Source: Siphonodentalium dalli (taxonomy: Eukaryota; Mollusca; Scaphopoda; Gadilida; Siphonodentaliidae). Taken from it: a stretch of 64,000 bases of DNA. The notes below the pieces were generated by a model. It worked only from the letters and a program-made list of their open reading frames with translations, was not told the DNA's origin and did not search any database. This document shows positions 1-9,505 of this stretch, piece by piece; position 1 is the first letter of the stretch, and every line of letters starts with the position of its first letter. Location of the stretch: NCBI GenBank assembly GCA_032622095.1, contig CP136065.1, positions 42,879,503-42,943,502 of the forward strand, read 5' to 3'. The position numbers and the translations under genes were made by a program.

Positions 1-1118
1 ATTGAAGGTAAGTGGCCAGTCTGTTACAATGTTGTTGTCGTTTAACATACATTTCGTAAATTTTATATGAATGAAAGCATGTAGATTGCATAAATCTTTG
101 TTAAAACTAGGTACATTCAAACTATTTGGAAAATAAAGAGCGTTTTTATTGATGTATACGCGGAATTAGGTTTAAATGCATAAATGACGTGTACCTTTAA
201 GGTATATGACCAAAATGCGGTGATTTGTATGCTATTTGAACCATATCTGAAGTAGTGATGCGCTAGAAAACCTTAATTTCTACAGAAACATTAATTTTGT
301 TTATCTCTCAGTCTCCACAGATGCAGAAGCCATTAGGAGCATGCATTTGAATGACAGACGTATCGTGGCATTAAATGACTTAAACATGTGTTTAATTACG
401 AAGCTTCGAGAAATTGTGTGTAGGATTTACTTTATTTGAAATGTTCAAATATCTATTGGCAAGGCGTTGATTGATTCCTAATAGTTCGATTACAGATATT
501 AAAGGGGTATTTAGAGAAAAAGCTTAACTAATGTTAGTGATGATTTAATCAATTGTACCATAACAGTTGACCATTAGGAGGGATACATAATGGGGAGTCA
601 GTATGTATTCAGGGTTCATTCCGCTAGCAGTATAACTTTTGTTAGAGTTAAATTGCATGGGTTATGCTCTGTAAGCATATGTTAGCTGCTTGGAGTTAGA
701 TGTGTATTTAATACCTAGATGGTCTCCCACGTGCTGAGAACTTTGTAGATTATTTTAATTTTATTAATTGTTTCAGAGGCAGCTAGAAAGGCATTTTATT
801 TTTCCTAACCAATATGTGCAAATGATACCGGCCCCTGAATGTTTTTTTATTCAAATTAGTGCAGGCTTAAATGTTTTATCACATAGTGGTATGCATAATC
901 TCATTAATCTGTTTCACCGCTTTATCCCCGTCGGTATGGAGAATGTTCCAGAATGGTTATATGTTGTGTTATTAGCTTGAGAGCTCTGTGCCCTGCAGTA
1001 GGTGCATTGTGTTCCCCCGTGCTTAGAAGTTAATTAACAGACAAAAGTGCGTCTGCCTTCAGCATTGTTAGTTTAAAGGGCCATATGCGAGTATGAAGTG
1101 TCTTAAACGAATACATTA
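1..1118. repeat. Left copy of a 1118-bp exact direct repeat
   Basis: Bases 1-1118 match 5041-6158 with no difference that I can see; identity stops after CGAATACATTA, where this copy continues CATACG and the other TGGATT. The repeat may begin before the window. The spacing is exactly 5040 bp. Absence of divergence, next to degenerate repeats of similar base composition, implies a very recent duplication or an assembly duplication. It contains a 70-codon ORF (768-980) behind an acceptor-like site. Confidence 0.93.
777..980 (+). CDS. Possible terminal exon, unknown protein (copy 1)
   Basis: An open frame follows an acceptor-like tract (T-rich run ending TTTCAG at 771-776) and ends at TGA 978-980, giving about 67 residues starting RQLERHF. 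I recognise no domain, signal peptide or membrane segment. The frame has no good ATG upstream, so it would need an upstream exon, and none was identified. An identical copy is at 5817-6020. The ORF is short and could be chance in an AT-rich repeat; duplication preserves it without adding evidence of selection because the copies are identical. Confidence 0.15.
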   Translation, partial: RQLERHFIFPNQYVQMIPAPECFFIQISAGLNVLSHSGMHNLINLFHRFIPVGMENVPEWLYVVLLA

Positions 1119-1632
1119 CATACGTAACAGGGACATATACATAAACCTGACACGCATTTATATACTTTGAACACAGTAGACCTTTCGTGACACGATACTG
1201 TCACGTGGGCGATGTATCCTCTGTATAACAGACTATATTTATAGGAGTAACAATACATATAATTGATGAAAATAAATCACTAAGTACTTATATACTAGTT
1301 TACATCAGATGGGCTCTTTATTTTCTCCATGTAATGGAGATTTTAGAGTAATAATATAAAATGAACTATGACTATGACTGGAATACCAAGTTGTTGAACG
1401 GATGTTATCATTCCGTTTGTCCTCGTATAGCTAAATTCAGCAACGGATTTTGATTGGTTATAAATATTATAATAAGAACTAAATACTTTACCGATAGCTA
1501 TTATAGATCAAAAGCTCACTAGGTATGGGTACGAACAACCGATTGTGTTAATTATATGAGGAACTCATGTCCAATGACATGTGAGTTAGCGGATTTACTC
1601 GAATAAACAGATGGTTTTGTAAATTAGGAATT

Positions 1633-2229
1633 ATGGAGGAAATATTACCCACAGAAATGCTTGAGAAAATTTACAAGGAGTTAGTTAACGCGTCAACGTT
1701 ACATGGAGACATGGAAACAGAATTACAACATACATGGTTCTTAAGGGAGAGTTAATTAATAATTACGGAACTTCTAGAAGGAAATATTGATGATGGTAGA
1801 AAGAGATTGAATGCTTTGATGGAGAGATCAGAATTTGAAACAGATATCATACTGGATACTTTGGATCAACTGTTTTCTGAGTGTTGGATATTTAGTGGTA
1901 TTACTAAAAAAGACATATATGAGATTCGTGTACTTATCGGTGATAACTTTGCCCGCTTCGCTGAATACCGTAGCACGGTTTTTAATGACTATAGTTTGGA
2001 ATTCGAAGAAGTTACATCAATTTATGGTTACATTATTATGAGGGAACCTTGTCCTATTTCCACGATTGAAAAGATGTTCAATGAACAACTAGTTTTGGAT
2101 TACATTGTAAGCACAACTAAACCTATTTCAGAATTAGATAGTGAATTAGTTTGGACATTCGGAACGATTTGGAGCTATGGAGACTATTCGCTTACAACTA
2201 AAAAGGGTGAACACGGGACCCAATCGTAA
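1633..2229 (+). pseudogene. Decayed 198-codon frame with one internal stop
   Basis: Starting at ATG 1633, one frame stays open for 198 codons apart from a single TAA at 1753-1755 (codon 41), ending at TAA 2227-2229. The part after the stop is the longest ordinary ORF in the first 20 kb. The translation is rich in Glu, Leu and Ile, looks soluble and helical (EILPTEMLEKIYKEL near the start, TKKDIYEIRVLIGDNFARF mid-way) and has no transmembrane segment. A weak helical-repeat flavour (ELVWTFGTIWSYGD near the C-end) is not enough to name a family. It lies in the unique spacer between the two exact 1.1-kb repeats. It may be a recently inactivated gene, an exon pair read through a short intron, or chance; the length in AT-rich DNA favours a real coding origin. 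Confidence 0.4.
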
Positions 2230-2580
2230 TAACAAAAATATACAGACAGAGGTGTCAATTACCGGTGTTTGATGAACATAACTAAACTCCAAATATGCTA
2301 CACGTAATAAGTTGATAAAACTCATGGTTTGTGTGTTTAAGCTTGTATAGCGTTATTCCTTTTAAATAATAAAGTGCAATTTACCTCATTTCCTATAACC
2401 GATTTAGTCATAAATGTATCCCGTATGCTAAAAATAACTTACCATCGGGAATATTGGCCTTCGGTGATTTCACCACCCACTAGTTTTTTGTTTTATATGA
2501 AACACAGTGGTGCATATGACCATGCCCAACAAAAATATATTCAATAGTGTGTATCGTCCCCACTAGCTTTCTCTGTGCAG

Positions 2581-2675
2581 ATGGTTATGATTGGCATTCC
2601 GATAAATTACATCGGAATGGTTTGGATTCGTACCCATATGCCAATTCAAAACTCATTAAGAGCGCGCTGATGAAG
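2581..2675 (+). CDS. Candidate short-chain dehydrogenase/reductase catalytic exon
   Basis: A strong acceptor (CTTTCTCTGTGCAG, ending 2580) is followed by an open phase-1 reading (AT GGT TAT GAT...) and a possible donor AAG|GTGTAT at 2676. The 31 full codons read GYDWHSDKLHRNG...YPYANSKLIKSALMK. YANSK matches the SDR catalytic Tyr-x-x-x-Lys with the usual SK-L continuation; the preceding hydrophilic stretch matches the loop before that helix in retinol-dehydrogenase-like SDRs. No Rossmann (GxxxGxG) exon, NAG exon or downstream PG exon was found on this strand, so it is an isolated exon, a captured fragment or chance. The frame runs on to TAG after the donor. The motif is short, so the family call is tentative. 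Confidence 0.35.
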
Positions 2676-3409
2676 GTGTATAACTTTAATACTTCATGTC
2701 TATAGGCTAGTAACGGGAACCCATTGCGGCCAGTGCATGTATATCGTATATATATATTGATGTAGGCAGTGGGTCTACGTAGCTCTCTAGATTTCTCTAC
2801 CATTACCATAGCTATCATATACACACGCGTTCGAGTATGAACGATGGTCGGTTAGAACCTATGACCTAAAAAGGGCCTGGGGACCGATCATATTCAAGTT
2901 ACATATAATTTACATTTGAAGCATAGTTTTAATGGGGTTATAACTTGAACGGTAAGTGGCCATATATAGCTAATACGACTGACTTAGACCATATTTTGTC
3001 ATTCTAAATGATACAAATGCTTACATATTAGTCTATGTGAAGAGTGAGTACGCATTTTGTCTGTGACATAAACTGGCATATTGATATAAAATAACAACCA
3101 TTTCTAAGCTAAATAACACTGTATATAATATACAAAAATACCCAACTCCATTCGAAATGCAGAGAATTGAGTTACCTGCTCATGTAATTCACACGAAACG
3201 TGATGTGCATCAATGGGGTACAATATTATGCTATAGGTACCATTTCTAAAGTATACAACCATAACTCATTACTAGAAGACCTTAATCCCGAGTAATTGTG
3301 TTGTGTGTAACAGCGGGACTCAGTAATGGGTGTTCGTTGCTTTTGGATTAGTTTGCTTCGGTGACCATGTTGAACCCTATGCGTAATGTATTGTCTGATT
3401 ATAGACACA

Positions 3410-5290
3410 AATGACGTGTACCTTTAAGGTATGTGACCCCGCGGGTACAATACTATGCTATTGGAACCATTTCTGAAGTAAATAAGCTTACTACGATGGA
3501 CATGTTTAACCCTACGTGTAATGTATTGTCTGATTATAGACAAAAGTGACGTTTACCTTTAAGGTATGTGATACCACGGGTACAATACTATGTTATTGGA
3601 ACCATTTCTGAAGTAAATAAGCTTACTACGGTGGACATGTTGAACCCTATGTGTAATGTTTTGTGTGATTATAGACAAAAGTGACGTGTACCTTTAAGGT
3701 ATGTGATAAAAATACGGTCAATTGTATGAACAATTTCTGAAGTAATGACACATCAATACCTTCATTTCCTACAATGTTGCCTCGTGCATCGAATGTACAT
3801 GCATATGTAACTTGAAAGCCAATATGTTATAATGTTGTTGTCTAACACACACTGGGTAATTTTATATGAATGAAAGCATGTAGATTGCAAAAATCTTTGT
3901 TAAAACTATGGACGTTTTTGAAAATAAAGAGCGTTTTTTATTTATGGATACGATGAATTATGTTTAAATGCTTCATTTTAAATATAAATTTAGTAAACGA
4001 TGGACATTAAGACAAATTTTGAAAATAAAGAGTGTGTTTTATTTACGGATAGACGGAATTAGGTTTAAATGCTTGATTTTAAATGTAAATTTAGTACAAT
4101 TAAGACAAATTTTGAAAATAAAGAGCGTTTTATTGATAGATACACTGAGTTATGTTTAAATGCCTAAGTGACGTGTTCCTTTAAGGTATGTGACCACGGG
4201 TGCAATAGTATGCTATTGGAACCATTTCTGAAGTAAATAAGCTTACTACGATGGACATGTTTAACCCTACGTGTAATGTATTGTCTGATTATAGACAAAG
4301 TGACGTGTACCTTTAAGGTATGTGATCAAAATACGGTCAATTGTATGAACAATTTCTGAAGTAATGACACATCAATACCTTCATTTTCTACAATGTTTCC
4401 TCGTGCATCGAATGTACATGCATATGTAACTTGAAAGCCAATATGTTATAATGTTGTTGTCTAACACACACGGGGTAATTTTATATGAATTAAACCATGT
4501 AGATTGCAAAATCTTTGTTAAAACTATGGACTTTTTTGAAAATAAAGAGCGTTTTATTGATAGATACGATGAATTATGTTTAAATGCTTAATTTTAAATA
4601 TAAATTTAGTATACGATGGACATTAAGACAAATTTTGAAAATAAAGAGCATTTTTTATTTACGGATAGACGGAATTAGGTTTAAATGCTTAATTTTAAAT
4701 ATAAATTTAGTAAACGATGGACATTAAGACATATTTTGAAAATAAAGAGCGTTTTTTATTTACGGATAGACGGAATTAGGTTTAAATGCTTGATTTTAAA
4801 TGTAAATTTAGTACAATTCAGACAAATTTGAAAATAAAGAGCGTTTTATTGATAGATACACTGAGTTAGGTTTAAATGCTTAAGTGACGTGTTCATTTAA
4901 TGTACGTGACCACGGGTACAATAGAATGCTATATGAACCATTTCTGAAGTAATGACACATTATTATCACTAACACTGTGCCAATGCATTATATTATGTAT
5001 GTCTGTCTCCCATAAATGTACAGGCTAATATGACCTATAAATTGAAGGTAAGTGGCCAGTCTGTTACAATGTTGTTGTCGTTTAACATACATTTCGTAAA
5101 TTTTATATGAATGAAAGCATGTAGATTGCATAAATCTTTGTTAAAACTAGGTACATTCAAACTATTTGGAAAATAAAGAGCGTTTTTATTGATGTATACG
5201 CGGAATTAGGTTTAAATGCATAAATGACGTGTACCTTTAAGGTATATGACCAAAATGCGGTGATTTGTATGCTATTTGAACCATATCTGA
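3410..5290. repeat. Degenerate higher-order tandem array (~600-bp units)
   Basis: The units share a line-up: GACGTGTACCTTTAAGGTA, then a stretch ending TTTCTGAAGTAA, then CTTGAAAGCCAATATGTTAT, then GTAGATTGCAAAAATCTTTG, then copies of a 90-100-bp minisatellite with GAAAATAAAGAGCGTTTT. Good units are at about 3690-4160, 4310-4880 and 4905-5290; the start of the window (1-290) belongs to the same family. Short partial units of about 135 bp lie at 3410-3690. Units differ by indels and substitutions, unlike the exact 1118-bp repeat that overlaps the array's right end. Confidence 0.8.
3905..4870. repeat. Minisatellite with AATAAAGAGCGTTTT core
   Basis: Within the array a 90-100-bp unit recurs at about 3909, 4019, 4112, 4539, 4635, 4736 and 4830. 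Each has GAAAATAAAGAGCGTTTT, then ATTTACGGATAGACGGAATTAGG or a variant, then TTTAAATGCTTAATTTTAAAT. The core also occurs singly in both exact repeats (131 and 5171) and, inverted, near 37870, 37968, 43488 and 43523. Confidence 0.75.
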
Positions 5291-6158
5291 AGTAGTGATG
5301 CGCTAGAAAACCTTAATTTCTACAGAAACATTAATTTTGTTTATCTCTCAGTCTCCACAGATGCAGAAGCCATTAGGAGCATGCATTTGAATGACAGACG
5401 TATCGTGGCATTAAATGACTTAAACATGTGTTTAATTACGAAGCTTCGAGAAATTGTGTGTAGGATTTACTTTATTTGAAATGTTCAAATATCTATTGGC
5501 AAGGCGTTGATTGATTCCTAATAGTTCGATTACAGATATTAAAGGGGTATTTAGAGAAAAAGCTTAACTAATGTTAGTGATGATTTAATCAATTGTACCA
5601 TAACAGTTGACCATTAGGAGGGATACATAATGGGGAGTCAGTATGTATTCAGGGTTCATTCCGCTAGCAGTATAACTTTTGTTAGAGTTAAATTGCATGG
5701 GTTATGCTCTGTAAGCATATGTTAGCTGCTTGGAGTTAGATGTGTATTTAATACCTAGATGGTCTCCCACGTGCTGAGAACTTTGTAGATTATTTTAATT
5801 TTATTAATTGTTTCAGAGGCAGCTAGAAAGGCATTTTATTTTTCCTAACCAATATGTGCAAATGATACCGGCCCCTGAATGTTTTTTTATTCAAATTAGT
5901 GCAGGCTTAAATGTTTTATCACATAGTGGTATGCATAATCTCATTAATCTGTTTCACCGCTTTATCCCCGTCGGTATGGAGAATGTTCCAGAATGGTTAT
6001 ATGTTGTGTTATTAGCTTGAGAGCTCTGTGCCCTGCAGTAGGTGCATTGTGTTCCCCCGTGCTTAGAAGTTAATTAACAGACAAAAGTGCGTCTGCCTTC
6101 AGCATTGTTAGTTTAAAGGGCCATATGCGAGTATGAAGTGTCTTAAACGAATACATTA
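5041..6158. repeat. Right copy of the 1118-bp exact direct repeat
   Basis: Identical to 1-1118. On its right it runs into TGGATTTACTATAATGTTG, and a related join (ACGAATACATTATGGATTTTACTAG) recurs at 6668-6690, which suggests that the right-hand junction is the ancestral one and that the left copy is the derived one. Just left of the copy a stretch ending TGTACAG (5017-5023), then 24 bases and GGTAAGTGG look like a micro-exon, but the same sequence is part of the tandem repeat and is probably not an exon. Confidence 0.93.
5817..6020 (+). CDS. Possible terminal exon, unknown protein (copy 2)
   Basis: Base-for-base copy of 777-980, with the same acceptor-like TTTCAG and the same TGA stop. No family is recognised. 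Confidence 0.15.
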   Translation, partial: RQLERHFIFPNQYVQMIPAPECFFIQISAGLNVLSHSGMHNLINLFHRFIPVGMENVPEWLYVVLLA

Positions 6159-6795
6159 TGGATTTACTATAATGTTGTAGAAGATTTCCAGATTATTCCA
6201 GAAAGAATAATTTGCATGGGAAGAAATATTTTTAGGAATTTTACTAGATTGTTCCAGAAGATAAAATTGCGAACGGTAAATAGATAGATGCTGGCGTGTT
6301 TAGTGCACATCTGGCATTGAGTAAACCAGCCATTATAGAATATATTCCATGATGCTCTGTTATTGTTAGAGAGAAAGCGTGCCTCGTGGAATGTGTTTAC
6401 TACCAGGTACACAGCAGTTAATAAATCTGTGAGATCAATAATGTTTTTTACTTATCGAAAGGTATAAAAGTTAAAGGGGCCGAAGGGTTTTAGAGCGAGA
6501 AGATTTGATAAATGAGTTTTACTGCCTAAATTCTGCGCTTGGAGAACGGTAAATAGATAGATGCTATGATAGCGTGAGAGCCAATGTGTGTACCGTGTGA
6601 AATTAACATTGGGGCTTTACAGGTATAAATTTTAAAGAGGCCTTATACAAGTATGAATTTTATTACACGAATACATTATGGATTTTACTAGAATGTTGTA
6701 GAAAACAAAAATTTGTAGAATTTTCCAGAAACAAATATTTTACTAGATTGTTCCCGAAAAAAAAATTCTAGATGGTTCCAGAAGATAAAATTGCG
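6159..6795. repeat. Short internally repeated fragments
   Basis: GAACGGTAAATAGATAGATGCT occurs at about 6271 and 6545. A unit running from ACACGAATACATTATGG through ATGTTGTAGAA to TTCCAGAAGATAAAATTGCG appears around 6147-6270 and again at 6667-6795. These are two degenerate copies of about 500 bp. No coding potential is visible. Confidence 0.55.
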
Positions 6796-6984
6796 TGGGA
6801 AGGAAGGAGGAGCGATATATAATAATTAATAAAAAAGGAGGAGTTTGTAAGACAATGAACACATACATAGAAAAGGGGGCGTCGCCATACTATGGGGGCC
6901 CAGACCTATATGAGAAGGGGTCCCATACATACATAACCCGCAGAAGCCCACATGCTGCTCATAACATTGAAAAAAAACAAATAA

Positions 6985-7280
6985 CGAAAATAAGGGCCGT
7001 AACTCGGTCAAAGAATTCGGACAAACCTCGATCGAGGTATTGTTGTGAAAGATCTATACCAAATAAGAATGAAACTGGTTGACGTTTGTTCAAGTTATCG
7101 CGCTAACAGACATAAATATTCATACAATTGCTAAACGTAGACGAACTACATGTGAGGGCCGTTGCTCGGGTAAAAAATCGGACAGACTTGGTTTTTAAAC
7201 TCAATAGAGATACTGTATATACCAACTATGAATGGAATTGGTTAACGTTTTTTGAAGCTAACGCGCTAGCGGAAAAAACA
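6985..7280. repeat. Two tandem degenerate units (GGGCCGTAACTCGGTCAAA type)
   Basis: Unit 1 (about 6993-7115) and unit 2 (about 7157-7278) share, in order, GGGCCGT.(A/G)CTCGG, TCGGACA.AC, a GATCTATACCAA-type block, AATG.AA(C/T)TGGTT and CGCGCTA.C. The period is about 164 bp. I take it for a dispersed non-coding repeat; the overlapping ORFs on both strands are incidental. Confidence 0.6.
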
Positions 7281-7792
7281 TGATATAAATAGGAACAAGG
7301 GCAATAACTGTGGTTAGAAAGTTGGGGCGGACTCGATTTTATGTGCGCAACTCAGTGTCGCACATGACAATAAACTCACATAACATATGCATATAGTATA
7401 TCTTCAATATTGCATATACGCATAAGTTAAAATGAGCCATGTCTGTTTAAATGAGGTCACTTGAGATATATATTATATACTAGCTCACATACACCTATCC
7501 TCGCATAATCTGAAAAGACTATTGACCAAATTTACTATATAATCTTACCAATTATTTTTAATGTTCGAAGTTCCACATAATTTTTAACAGTGAGTCAAGG
7601 GCTTTTATTTCACCACGTCAGGAAAGAAGGTAGCGGAGGCGACCAAAGAGACATGGTGCATATTTAAAAAAATGGCCGCCATGATGGACGCCATCTTGTC
7701 TGGAGTATCTGCGGCCACACTTTTTTTTCTTGTTAACAACCGAAAAAAATTAGAGGAGACATTAAGAAAGAAAATTAGTGGGGTAAAGTTGA
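7281..7792. other. No recognisable gene
   Basis: AT-rich sequence up to the target site of the foldback element. It includes a GGCCGCCATGATGGACGCCATCTTG stretch (7672-7697), a kind of motif that recurs in diverged form near 35550 and 38840 and inside other repeats. The only ORF here crosses the foldback boundary on the minus strand and shows no domain. Confidence 0.5.
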
Positions 7793-8984
7793 GTCCTGGG
7801 CACAGGGGCATGTAACGCGCTCCGCTGTCCGCCCCCCCTTTTGCACTGCCCATATACGCCGCCCTCTATACGCGCCTTCTTCGCGTTAATGGAACATTAT
7901 ATAGACAAGGGGCTCTGTAGAAATTCAACGTTTCACCATCGCTCGGGAGTCGCACATATTTAGCCCATTCACCCCAGTAATGATAACGATATATACACGG
8001 ATGGATCGGCAAAGAATTCATCTTTCAATAAATACCACAAACTCCCATCAGAAACATTCATACACGTTGCATTTGATTAAATTTTAACCACCGAATATTG
8101 TCTCCGGAGAGTGTATTTTTCCGATTTGATCCGGCTCAGCACCAATGGACGCCACTCGTCTCTAAATTCACCACCCATACAGTTTACTATCATTAATAAT
8201 CGGTCAAACGATCAACTAAATATCTGGAACTTAGTTATTTCTTGTCGGCTAATAATTTATTTACTCATACAAATCAACACATTGTCAGTAATCAATTTCT
8301 ATAGAGGAGAAATCTGTCGATAATTCCAACTTTTAAAAATATTTTTTACAAGTCGCACGGCCCCTCATTTAAATATTCATTGTGAAATGACCTCGATTAG
8401 AATACTGGACGCTGATTGGCTGTTCTACTATTTTCATTTTAGTAACCGCGATGTTTAAAATCGATGCAATATTGACATGTCGAACTCGTGGTCAGCATGA
8501 TAAATTTTTAAAAATAATGTCGTTCAAAGCTATTAACTGGTAATTTCGTAACCATTGCAACAAAAACTAATTGCATAGGGTGAATTTTATGTTGTAAATC
8601 GAATATGTATGTTTTACAACTCAACTTAGAAGAACATTCCAGTGAAATATAAGAACTAAATTGTCAAATATAAAGACATTTTTTTTTATAGAAGTTTTAA
8701 TAAACCATTCAATAGCCACAGTAGCTATCTGGCAATGCCAGGTTTAAACATTGAAACAAAAACGAAATATATATACAGTATAACAAGCATTATTGGAGGA
8801 CTTTTTCACTGCATTACTTATCTGAGCTGAAAATTGATGAAATAATTGAATCAATTTCAAGAGGTCATTTCAGTTGTGCACAAATATAATTTTACTCTGA
8901 GGCCAAATTAAAAATTATTATGCCACGATTCCATGCTCTGTTGCCCCCCCCCCCACACTTTGCATGACCCATAACTTATCGTTT

Positions 8985-9505
8985 TTTGTGTGACAAAGTT
9001 ACCCAGATTCCTAAAATTGTGGTGAAGTTATACCCAGGAACTTTCAACGCACTCCCTAGTTCCTGCACTGCCCCTATATACACCATCCCAATATACGCGC
9101 CTGCCTTAATTTTCGTTAATAGTTGTATATATACTGAATACCTGTGCTCCAGTAATAATATGATATATGAGTATGATCACTTCAAACTTGGCAAAACCAC
9201 AGGGTCCTGTATTAATATGCTCGGCTGCCTACCCTCTTTGCACTGCCCCTATATACGCCACTTCTATATACGCGCCTGCTTCATATTAATGGTACTAACG
9301 TGAAGCAGGCGCATATATAGAAGCGGCATAGGAGCAGTGCAAATGGGGTGTGCAGGGGCCGGAGCGAATTACAGGCCCCTGTGGGCAAAATTGAGCAGTA
9401 AATTTCCCTCAGTCACTTTTAAATCCCTTCCATATTGTAGATTTTATTAACAAACCTGGGTCCTGGGTAACTTTATCACAATTTCACCAAAAAAAATGGT
9501 GAGAA
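8985..9505. mobile_element. Diverged MITE remnant in the loop (same family as 63261-63643)
   Basis: The loop holds TGACAAAGTTACCCAG near 8991 and the opposite-strand CTGGGTAACTTTATCACA at 9464-9481, the sub-repeat that is present three times per arm in the 63-kb MITE. Between 9385 and 9480 the alignment to 63473-63553 is clear: TTTCCCTC.GTCACTTTTAAATC followed by GATT.....AACCTGGG. This older copy was interrupted by the small element at 9198-9383 and by a further partial relative of the outer element's tip at about 9033-9110. Confidence 0.65.
9190..9391. mobile_element. 186-bp nested palindromic MITE, relative of the outer element
   Basis: The element proper is 9198-9383. It starts CACAGGGTCCTGTATTAAT and ends GAATTACAGGCCCCTGTG, sharing the outer element's terminal motif, and its middle is an inverted pair of the GCACTGCCCCTATATACGCC...CGCGCCTGCTTC module (about 9239-9292 against 9300-9345). 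Flanks are GGCAAAAC (9190-9197) and GGCAAAAT (9384-9391), a 7/8 direct repeat. The uninterrupted site is visible at 63472-63479 (GCCAAAAC followed by TGAAC), which supports real insertion with an 8-bp duplication. Confidence 0.8.

Noticed and set aside
5024-5047. 24-nt micro-exon before GGTAAGTGG
   Set aside because: The same text is part of the tandem repeat (related copies near 2945, 3820 and 4430 lack the donor or acceptor).
3410-5290. CRISPR array
   Set aside because: Units are ~600 bp or 90-100 bp, imperfect and without uniform spacers; the sequence is eukaryotic.
1-6158. LTRs of a retrotransposon at 1-1118 and 5041-6158
   Set aside because: No TG...CA ends, primer-binding site, polypurine tract or gag-pol between them, and the repeat may extend left of the window.
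7605-7853. 82-codon minus-strand ORF
   Set aside because: Crosses the transposon boundary at 7801, so it cannot be an ancestral gene; no domain.
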